Origin: Catellatospora sp. IY07-71
GTDB taxonomy: Bacteria; Actinomycetota; Actinomycetes; Mycobacteriales; Micromonosporaceae
Assembly: GCF_018326265.1 (NCBI RefSeq)
Contig: NZ_AP023360.1
Location: forward strand, 2,595,501 to 2,659,500
Direction: 5' to 3'
DNA length: 64,000 bases
Each line of letters starts with the position of its first letter. The first letter of the stretch is position 1. A program made the translations under genes and the position numbers. The notes below the pieces were generated by a model, which saw only the letters and a program-made list of their open reading frames with translations, was not told where the DNA came from and did not search any database. Positions 51,083 through 57,898 of this stretch are shown here, piece after piece.

Positions 51083-52210
51083 ATGACGAGCCTTCCCTTG
51101 ATTTCCGTTACCGATGGTGACGGTGCGACTGCGCGCCGGGCATCCATGCCGCCGCGCCACCTCGCCGACCTGGATCTGGCGGGGCGGCGCGCAGCCGTGT
51201 CCGAGCTCGGCGAGCAGGCCTTCCGCGCCGGCCAGCTGTCGACGCACTACTTCGGGCGCCTGGAGCGCGACCCGGCCGGGATGACCGACATCCCGGCCGC
51301 CGCGCGTGAGCGCCTCACCGGCACGCTGCTGCCCCGGCTGCTGACCCCCGTGCGCGAGCTGGCCTGCGACGGCGGCGACACGCGCAAGGCGCTCTGGCGG
51401 CTGCACGACGGGTCCCTGGTCGAGAGCGTGCTGATGGGGTATGCCGACCGGGTCACCGTCTGCATCTCCAGCCAGGCGGGGTGCGGCATGGCCTGCCCGT
51501 TCTGCGCCACCGGCCAGGCGGGCCTGACCCGCAACCTGTCCACCGCCGAGATCGTCGATCAGGTGGTCTACCTGGCCGGGGTCGCCGCGTCCGGGGTGAT
51601 GGGCGGCGCGCCGCGCCGGCTGAGCCACGTGGTCTTCATGGGCATGGGCGAGCCGCTGGCCAACTACAACCGCGTCATCGACGCCGTACGCCGGCTGACC
51701 AGTCCCGCGCCGGAGGGCCTCGGCCTGTCCCAGCGCCACATCACGGTGTCCACCGTGGGGCTCGTTCCGGCGATGCGGAAGCTGGCCGAGGAAGACCTCT
51801 CGGTGACCCTTGCGCTCTCGCTGCACGCGCCCGATGATGACCTTCGCGATGAACTCGTGCCGGTGAATCAGCGGTGGAAGGTTGCCGAAGTGCTCGATGC
51901 CGCGTGGGCGTACGCCGCCCGCACCGGTCGCCGGGTCAGCATCGAGTACGCCATGATCAGGGACGTGAACGATCAGCCGTGGCGGGCCGACCTGCTGGGT
52001 CGCCTGCTGTCGGGGCGGCTGGCGCACGTCAATCTCATCCCGCTCAACCCGACACCGGGCAGCAAGTGGGACGCCAGTCCCAAGCCGGTGGAGCGGGAGT
52101 TCGTGCGGAGGTTGCGCGCGGCCGGAGTCGCCACTACGGTGCGTGACACCCGGGGCCGTGAGATTGACGGCGCGTGTGGGCAGTTGGCTGCTAGCGAGGT
52201 TGAGGCATGA
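51083..52210 (+). CDS. rlmN: Dual-specificity 23S rRNA/tRNA adenine-C2 methyltransferase
   Basis: 375-aa radical-SAM enzyme that methylates A2503 of 23S rRNA and A37 of tRNA. The radical-SAM cluster motif is CGMACPFC. Other conserved elements: [58 protein letters not shown], and [11 protein letters not shown]. The ATG at 51083 is chosen; an upstream GTG would add 18 residues. It closes the rpsB-to-rlmN cluster. Confidence 0.95.
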   Translation: MTSLPLISVTDGDGATARRASMPPRHLADLDLAGRRAAVSELGEQAFRAGQLSTHYFGRLERDPAGMTDIPAAARERLTGTLLPRLLTPVRELACDGGDTRKALWRLHDGSLVESVLMGYADRVTVCISSQAGCGMACPFCATGQAGLTRNLSTAEIVDQVVYLAGVAASGVMGGAPRRLSHVVFMGMGEPLANYNRVIDAVRRLTSPAPEGLGLSQRHITVSTVGLVPAMRKLAEEDLSVTLALSLHAPDDDLRDELVPVNQRWKVAEVLDAAWAYAARTGRRVSIEYAMIRDVNDQPWRADLLGRLLSGRLAHVNLIPLNPTPGSKWDASPKPVEREFVRRLRAAGVATTVRDTRGREIDGACGQLAASEVEA

Positions 52211-52298
52211 GCGAGCACAGCGAGCGAATCATGGACACGGTTGACTCATGCCGACGCCGAGCGCAGCGCGGAGTCGGCAACGGCATGGAGGTAACGGC

Positions 52299-53354
52299 GT
52301 GAGCTCGCATGGTCAGCGGTTCCGCCGGCGTGCGATGCGCCGGGGCTACAAGGTCGACGAGGTCGACACGTTCCTGGACCGGGTGGAGGCGACCCTCAAC
52401 GGTTCCCCGGCCGGTCCTGACGTGCGTTCGCAAGAGGTCCGGGACGTCGTCTTCCGGGTGCGCTTCGGCGGTTACGACGAGTGGCAGGTCGACCTGCACC
52501 TCGACCGGGTGGAGCGCCAGCTCGCCGAGCTGGAGGAGCGCCCGGCCGCGCCCGGCCGCGGCGCCGAGCTGCGCGCCAGCATGAGCCCGCCGCCGCCCGC
52601 GCCGCCCGCGCCCGCGCCGATGCCGGACCGGATGGGCCCGCCGCCGCCTCCGCTGCCCACCCGCACGCCCGCCGCCAGCGCGCCGACCGGCGCCCTGCCG
52701 CGCTTCGAGCCGCGCTACGAGGAGCAGCAGCCCCAGTTCGCCGGGCAGGGCATGGTGCCCGGCCCGCAGAGCAGCTTCGACGGCTTCGGCGGCGGCCAGG
52801 GCCGGGCCGACATGACCAGCGAGATCCGCATGCAGCCGCAGCCGCCGCGCAACGAGCCGCCGCGCATGCCGGAGCCGCCCCGCGTCGACCCGTACGGGCC
52901 GAGCAGCGGCTTCGGTTCGGTGACCGCGCAGCAGCCGGTGTACCGCGACACGCCGCCGCGCGGCGGGTACGACGCCGACGCCACGAACACGTTCAACGCG
53001 GTGCCCCCGGCTCCGGCGGTGTCCTCCTACGGCGGCGGCGGGTACGGTCCGCCTCCGCCGCCGCCCCCCGCGGCGCCGTCCGTGCCGTCCGGTCCCGCCT
53101 ACACGGGCGAGCTGGCCCGGGTGGACCAGCTGCGGCGCACGTTCCAGCTGCGGCGCTTCGGCAGCGGTTACGACCCGCAGCAGGTGGACCGGCTGTTCGA
53201 GACCGCGCTCAGCTCGCTGGCCGGCCGCAGCGGCGGCCCGGTCAACGACAGCGAACTCGACCCGGGCCGGCTCAACCTGGTCCCCGGCGGCTACTACGAG
53301 GCCGAGGTCGAGCAGGCCCTGCGCGACCTCCGCGAGATCGTCGGGCGGCGCTGA
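52299..53354 (+). CDS. DivIVA-motif protein with proline-rich linker
   Basis: 351 aa, GTG start after GGAGGTAA. Two DivIVA-like helical motifs are visible: FRRRAMRRGYKVDEVDTFLDRVEATL at the N-terminus and FQLRRFGSGYDPQQVDRLFETAL near the C-terminus. They flank a ~200-aa Pro/Gly/Ala-rich disordered linker with several aromatic-Gly spots. The architecture suggests a pole- or septum-associated scaffold, but it differs from classical Wag31, which has one N-terminal domain and a long coiled coil. Function is inferred only from the motif. Confidence 0.7.
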   Translation: MSSHGQRFRRRAMRRGYKVDEVDTFLDRVEATLNGSPAGPDVRSQEVRDVVFRVRFGGYDEWQVDLHLDRVERQLAELEERPAAPGRGAELRASMSPPPPAPPAPAPMPDRMGPPPPPLPTRTPAASAPTGALPRFEPRYEEQQPQFAGQGMVPGPQSSFDGFGGGQGRADMTSEIRMQPQPPRNEPPRMPEPPRVDPYGPSSGFGSVTAQQPVYRDTPPRGGYDADATNTFNAVPPAPAVSSYGGGGYGPPPPPPPAAPSVPSGPAYTGELARVDQLRRTFQLRRFGSGYDPQQVDRLFETALSSLAGRSGGPVNDSELDPGRLNLVPGGYYEAEVEQALRDLREIVGRR

Positions 53355-53381
53355 GCCAGCCGGGCTGACGCTGGAAGGCTT

Positions 53382-53442
53382 GATCGGCGTTTCGTGTCAA
53401 GATCTGCACTCAAACCGCGGATCTTGACACGAGACAGCGATC
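53382..53442. repeat. 61-bp GATC palindrome, copy E
   Basis: Left arm GATCGGCGTTTCGTGTCAAG, right arm ending TTGACACGAGACAGCGATC. The inner helix is GTGTCAAGATC/GATCTTGACAC, a paired sequence change relative to copies B-D. The flanks CTGGAAGG and CCTTCCAG extend pairing to about 53371-53455. It lies 27 bp after the DivIVA-motif gene. Confidence 0.88.
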
Positions 53443-53501
53443 TTCCTTCCAGCCGCAGCGCGACGTGACCCAGCCCCGCCATGGGTTCCCCAGCTCACGC
53501 G

Positions 53502-53544
53502 AACGGCCCCGGCCGCGCCCTGAGAGGCGTGGCCGGGGCCGTTT
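53502..53544. terminator. Bidirectional terminator before the DUF2631 gene end
   Basis: AACGGCCCCGGCC and GGCCGGGGCCGTT are perfect 13-bp arms, with additional GCGCC/GGCGT pairing inside. It ends 10 bp from the stop of the minus-strand gene and can serve both convergent genes. Confidence 0.8.
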
Positions 53545-53553
53545 GACGTGCGG

Positions 53554-53775
53554 TCAGTCGCGCAGGCCGTTGCGGCGCAGCACCACGTCGATGATCAGGA
53601 TGGCGGCGAGCGTCGCGGCGACGCCGATCAGCCAGAGGGTCTCGACGTTGCCCTCGTGGTTGCCGAACAGCATCAGCAGCAGCATGACGATCACCACGAC
53701 CCCGGCCACCCGGGCGGCCTTCACCGGCGTGGGAGTGTGCTGGTCGGGCGAGGTTACCGGCTCTTCTGCGGCCAC
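53554..53775 (-). CDS. Small membrane protein, DUF2631
   Basis: 73 aa. Two adjacent membrane helices (VAGVVVIVMLLLMLF and VETLWLIGVAATLAAILII) are separated by GNHEGN, with a basic C-terminus RRNGLRD. The LMLFGNHEGNVETLWLIG pattern matches what I know of the actinobacterial DUF2631 family, often near rlmN and dxr. Function unknown. The GTG start follows AGAAGGA. Confidence in the family is moderate. Confidence 0.7.
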   Translation of the reverse strand: MAAEEPVTSPDQHTPTPVKAARVAGVVVIVMLLLMLFGNHEGNVETLWLIGVAATLAAILIIDVVLRRNGLRD

Positions 53776-53986
53776 GGTCTGGTCCTTCTCTCTCGACGTG
53801 CGGGGCCCCGGCGGACAGCGCCTGCCGGCGCCGCGTCGCGGTGGTGGCAATACAGTCTGGCATGGCGTGATCGACCGCTTCGGGGGAGTCCGGCATGTCA
53901 CGGCCCGGTGGCGGTGAAACGGCCCGCCGGGGCTCTCGGGTAGCGTTCCAGTTGTCGGCGGACGGCGGCGAGAAGGGAAACGGGCA

Positions 53987-55552
53987 GTGCGGATCACCGG
54001 TACGGGACACGCCAGCATGCGGATCGACACGGCGGCGGGTTCCATCCTCTGCGACCCGTGGGTGAATCCGGCGTACTTCGCCTCGTGGTTCCCCTTCCCG
54101 GACAACTCACAGCTGGACTGGGATGCCCTCGGCGACGTCGACTACCTCTACGTCTCGCACCTGCACCGGGACCACTTCGACGCGGCCCTCCTGAAGCGGT
54201 ACGTCTCCAAGAAGGCGACCGTGCTGCTGCCGGAGTTCCCGACCTCGCAGCTGGAGGACGAGCTGCGGGACCTGGGCTTCACCCGCTTCTTCAAGACCGT
54301 CTCGGACGAGGTGCACGAGCTGGACGGCGGCCTGAAGGTCATGATCCAGGCGCTGATCTCGCCCACCGACGGCCCCATCGGCGACTCGTCGCTGTGGGTC
54401 GAGCACGACGGCGTGCGCGTGCTGAACCAGAACGACGCCCGCCCGACCGACCTGATGCGCTTCGCCGAGCTGGGCCACGTGCACGCGCACATGCTGCAGT
54501 TCTCCGGGGCCATCTGGTATCCGATGGTCTACGAGCTGCCCGAGTCGGCCAAGACCGCGTTCGGCAAGCAGAAGCGCGAGCGGCAGTTCGACCGCACCTG
54601 GCGCTACATCGACGATCTGAAGGCGAGCTGGGTCTTCCCGATCGCGGGCCCGCCGTGCTTCCTCGACGACGAGCTGTGGCAGTTCAACGACATCTTCGGC
54701 GACGAGGGCAACATCTTCCCCGACCAGTCGGAGTTCGTGAAGGAGTACGCCAAGGTCGGCGGCACCAACGGCGTGGTGCTGCTGCCCGGCTCGGTCTCCG
54801 AGCTGACGGCCGATTCGTGCGAGACCACGCACCCGGTGGCCGACCTCGAGGAGTTCTTCGCGAACAAGGAGGAGCACCTCAAGGCGTACCAGGAGCGCCA
54901 GCGGGTGGTCATCGAGGCGGAGAAGGCCTCCTGGTCGCACCCGGAGATCGACGTGCTGGCCGGCATGAAGGCGCGCATCGAGCCGCTGCTGGACGAGTCG
55001 GTGCGGCTGGCGCAGGGCGTGGGCGGCCCGGTCCGTTTCGACCTGACCAGCCCGGAGGGCGACGTCATCGAGTCGATCCTGGTGGACTTCCCGGGCAAGG
55101 AGGTCCGGATCGCCGCCGACGAGAAGGTGCGCTACCGGTTCCGGACCGAGCGCCGCCTGATCGAGCACCTGCTTTTCATCGACGAGGGCGACTGGGTCAA
55201 CTCGCTGTTCCTGTCCTGCCGCTTCTCCGCGGCCCGCATCGGGCAGTACAACGAGTTCGTGTACGCGTTCTTCAAGTGCCTGTCCGAGGAGCGCCTGCAG
55301 TACGCCGAGGGCTGGTACGAGTCGCAGCGGCCGGACGCCGAGGACATCACCGTGGGCGGCTTCTCGTTCCAGCGCCGCTGCCCGCACCTGAAGGCGGACC
55401 TGACCCGCTTCGGCATCGTCGAGGGCAACCAGCTCACCTGCCAGCTGCACGGCTGGAAGTGGAACCTGGAGACCGGCCGCTGCCTGACCAGCGTCGGCCA
55501 CGAGATCCGCTCCGAGCGTGCGGGAGAGCCCGCGTCGCAGCCGGCGGCCTAG
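53987..55552 (+). CDS. MBL-fold hydrolase fused to a C-terminal Rieske domain
   Basis: 521 aa. The N-terminal half has a metallo-beta-lactamase fold with the metal motif SHLHRDHFD and an Asp-rich QNDARP, PIAGPPCF and DQSEF region, related to UlaG-type enzymes. The C-terminal ~90 residues carry a Rieske [2Fe-2S] motif: CPHL ... CQLHGWKWNLETG (CxH and CxxH, 17 residues apart). The order MBL then Rieske is the reverse of vertebrate CMAH. All metal ligands look intact. A monooxygenase or redox-linked hydrolase is suggested, with the substrate unknown. Confidence 0.8.
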   Translation: MRITGTGHASMRIDTAAGSILCDPWVNPAYFASWFPFPDNSQLDWDALGDVDYLYVSHLHRDHFDAALLKRYVSKKATVLLPEFPTSQLEDELRDLGFTRFFKTVSDEVHELDGGLKVMIQALISPTDGPIGDSSLWVEHDGVRVLNQNDARPTDLMRFAELGHVHAHMLQFSGAIWYPMVYELPESAKTAFGKQKRERQFDRTWRYIDDLKASWVFPIAGPPCFLDDELWQFNDIFGDEGNIFPDQSEFVKEYAKVGGTNGVVLLPGSVSELTADSCETTHPVADLEEFFANKEEHLKAYQERQRVVIEAEKASWSHPEIDVLAGMKARIEPLLDESVRLAQGVGGPVRFDLTSPEGDVIESILVDFPGKEVRIAADEKVRYRFRTERRLIEHLLFIDEGDWVNSLFLSCRFSAARIGQYNEFVYAFFKCLSEERLQYAEGWYESQRPDAEDITVGGFSFQRRCPHLKADLTRFGIVEGNQLTCQLHGWKWNLETGRCLTSVGHEIRSERAGEPASQPAA

Positions 55553-55589
55553 CCGCGAAACGCGGGAGCGGCGCCGGGCGGTGCTCGAC

Positions 55590-55595
55590 TACGCT
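55590..55595 (+). promoter_or_regulatory. Candidate -10 box, leaderless membrane gene
   Basis: TACGCT, 6 nt before the ATG at 55602; no ribosome binding site. Confidence 0.35.
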
Positions 55596-55601
55596 CCCGC
55601 G

Positions 55602-56303
55602 ATGGCCTTTCCCGCGGAGGCGCGCCGGGTGCGCGACGAGTCGCTGCCGCCACCGGCCCGCCTGCTGGCCCTGAAGCGCTGCGTCAGCGCGTACGCGCCG
55701 TTCGGCTACCACGACACCATGGCGCTGCTGGCCGCCCTGCACGGGCCGCTGGCCGAACCGCCCGCGATGCTCGCCGCGCTGCGCACGCTGGAGTCCGGCC
55801 GCCGGTCCTGGCGTTCCTCGCTCGCGGCTCTCGTCGCGTACCGTCGCGCGGTCCGCCGCTCGGGTCGCCGGCCCGCGCGGGCTGGCCTGCGGCGTCAGGA
55901 GGCGGAGCTGATCGGCGGGTTCGGCTGGCCGGGCGGTCTGCACACGGGCCCCCTGCGGGTTCGGCGGCAGTGGCGGCAACGCCAGGTCGAGACGCTGTTC
56001 CTGGCGGGCCAGGGGGTGCTCGCCCTGGACGAGCGCCGTGTCGAGCAGTTCCGGCGGAGCCGGGGCCGCTACCGGCTGGAGCGGCGGGGCCAGACCACCG
56101 CCGGGTGGCTGGCCGCGGCCGTATGCGGGCCGCTGTTCCTCGTGAACGCGACGGTGGGCGCATTGTTGATCAAGCCGCTGGCGCTGAGCGAGGCCGAGTT
56201 CGTCACCGGCTTCACCGTGGCGACCGTGCCGCTGTTCTATCTCCACGACGTGCTGCGCCGCCGGTTCGCGCGGTGGCTGAAGCGGCGGGCGGCGGCGCGC
56301 TGA
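55602..56303 (+). CDS. Membrane protein of unknown function
   Basis: 233 aa. The N-terminal 160 residues are soluble, rich in Arg/Ala/Leu and helical, including LLALKRCVSAYAPFGYHDTMALL. Two hydrophobic helices follow (GWLAAAVCGPLFLVNATVGALLI and EFVTGFTVATVPLFYL), then a strongly basic C-terminus (RRRFARWLKRRAAAR). The family is not recognised. The start at 55602 is chosen on the -10 box; a GTG at 55581 is an alternative. Confidence 0.6.
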   Translation: MAFPAEARRVRDESLPPPARLLALKRCVSAYAPFGYHDTMALLAALHGPLAEPPAMLAALRTLESGRRSWRSSLAALVAYRRAVRRSGRRPARAGLRRQEAELIGGFGWPGGLHTGPLRVRRQWRQRQVETLFLAGQGVLALDERRVEQFRRSRGRYRLERRGQTTAGWLAAAVCGPLFLVNATVGALLIKPLALSEAEFVTGFTVATVPLFYLHDVLRRRFARWLKRRAAAR

Positions 56304-56421
56304 CCGCGCCGCGGCCGGGCTCCGCCGTCACCCCGGCGACCCGGCGCCGTTGGCATTTGTGCAGGTCAAAGCGGGTTCTCGGGGGAAGCACGGGCTGCGG
56401 AAGGGTCTCCAACCTTCCCAG

Positions 56422-56463
56422 TGAATAGGAAGACCTCAAAAAAGAGAAGTCTTCAAATATTCA
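56422..56463. promoter_or_regulatory. AT-rich inverted repeat upstream of the subtilase
   Basis: TGAATA/TATTCA and GAAGAC/GTCTTC form a two-part stem around a 14-nt A-rich loop. The segment 56415-56490 is about 60% AT in a GC-rich genome. It lies about 95 bp before the protease start and may be a promoter, operator or structured leader. The 254-bp gap from 56304 holds nothing else recognisable. Confidence 0.55.
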
Positions 56464-56557
56464 TATTCCACGTATACGTTCCTCCAAAACAGTTCCGGCG
56501 CGCCCTGTGACGAGCCACGAGCGACGGGCCGCCGGCCTGACCAGGGGAGGAACCGTC

Positions 56558-57748
56558 ATGAAACGTGCCCGCACGTTCGTGCTGAGCGTCGCGGTGGTGC
56601 TGGCCGGCGCCACCGCGCTGCCCGCAGCCGCCGCGGCCGCGCCCCCGGAGGCGCCCGTGCTGCCCGTCAGCGGCGAGGTGGTCGCCGACAGCTACGTCGT
56701 CGTGCTCAAGCCCGGCGCCGACGTCTCCCAGGCGAAGTCGCTCACCGACCGGCACGGCGCAGGCCTGCGCAAGACCTTCCGGGCCGGGCTCAAGGGCTTC
56801 TCGTTCACCGGCAGCGCCCTGTCCGCGCGCCGCATCGCCGCCGACCCCGCGGTGGCGTACGTGCAGCCGAACATGGTGCACCGGATCAGCGCCACGCAGT
56901 CGCCGGCCACCTGGGGCATCGACCGCATCGACCAGCGCAATCTGCCCCTGAGCAACTCGTACACGTACTCGAACACCGCCTCGTCGGTGCGGGCGTACAT
57001 CATCGACACCGGCATCCGTTTCGCGCACAGCGAGTTCGGCGGGCGGGCCGTGTCCGGCTTCGACGCCATCGACGGCGGCACGGCCGACGACGCCAACGGG
57101 CACGGCACCCACGTCGCGGGCACCGTCGGCGGCACCACGTACGGCGTGGCCAAGGGCGTGACGCTGGTCGGCGTACGGGTGCTGGACGCCCAGGGCAGCG
57201 GCACCACCGAGCAGGTCGTCGCGGGCATCGACTGGGTCACCGCCGACCACGACCCCGGCGAGCCCGCGGTCGCCAACATGAGCCTCGGCGGCGGCGCCGA
57301 CACGGTGCTCGACAACGCGGTCAAGGCGTCCATCGCCGACGGCGTCACGTACGCCATCGCGGCCGGCAACGGCATCCTGGGCATCTTCGCCGCCAACGCC
57401 TGCAACTACTCGCCCGCCCGGGTGCCCGAGGCGATCACCGTCTCGGCGACGCAGAGCAACGACAGCAAGGTCTCCTGGGCCAACCGGGGCACGTGCGTCG
57501 ACATCTTCGCGCCCGGCGTGAGCATCACGTCGTCGTGGTTCACCGGCGACACCGCCACGAACACCATCAGCGGGACCTCGATGGCGACCCCGCACGTGGC
57601 CGGTGCGGTCGCGCTCTACCTGCAGAACAATCCGGCCGCCACCCCCGCCCAGGTGCAGTCGGCGCTCATCGCCAACGCGACCACGGGCGTGGTCGGCTCG
57701 CCCGGCAGCGGCTCGCCGAACCGGCTGCTCTACACCGGTAACTTCTAG
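56558..57748 (+). CDS. Secreted subtilisin-like serine protease (S8)
   Basis: 396 aa. Signal peptide MKRARTFVLSVAVVLAGA with AAAAAAPP cleavage area, then an I9 propeptide (SYVVVLKPGADVSQAK to VQPNMVHRIS), then the S8 catalytic domain. The triad is intact: Asp in YIIDTGI, His in GHGTHVAGTV, Ser in GTSMATPHVAG; the oxyanion Asn is in AAGNG. It belongs to the proteinase-K-like clade. The ribosome binding site GGGAGG is 6-7 nt upstream of the ATG. Likely an extracellular nutrient-scavenging or developmental protease. Confidence 0.95.
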   Translation: MKRARTFVLSVAVVLAGATALPAAAAAAPPEAPVLPVSGEVVADSYVVVLKPGADVSQAKSLTDRHGAGLRKTFRAGLKGFSFTGSALSARRIAADPAVAYVQPNMVHRISATQSPATWGIDRIDQRNLPLSNSYTYSNTASSVRAYIIDTGIRFAHSEFGGRAVSGFDAIDGGTADDANGHGTHVAGTVGGTTYGVAKGVTLVGVRVLDAQGSGTTEQVVAGIDWVTADHDPGEPAVANMSLGGGADTVLDNAVKASIADGVTYAIAAGNGILGIFAANACNYSPARVPEAITVSATQSNDSKVSWANRGTCVDIFAPGVSITSSWFTGDTATNTISGTSMATPHVAGAVALYLQNNPAATPAQVQSALIANATTGVVGSPGSGSPNRLLYTGNF

Positions 57749-57835
57749 CCGCACCTGACGTGCCCGGCGGGGTCCCGACCCCCGGATCCCGCCCGGCACC
57801 CGCGCGAGGCGCGTCGAGGGGGCCGCCTCGTGAAC

Positions 57836-57882
57836 GACGTCGGCCTGTCCGGATGACTCCGACATCCGGGCAGGCCGACGTC
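57836..57882. terminator. Bidirectional terminator between subtilase and oxidoreductase genes
   Basis: 19-bp arms (GACGTCGGCCTG.CCGGAT and its complement) with a single mismatch surround a short loop. It is 87 bp after the protease stop and 16 bp from the stop of the convergent gene. Confidence 0.8.
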
Positions 57883-57898
57883 TGTTGCGAGCGGCGGG

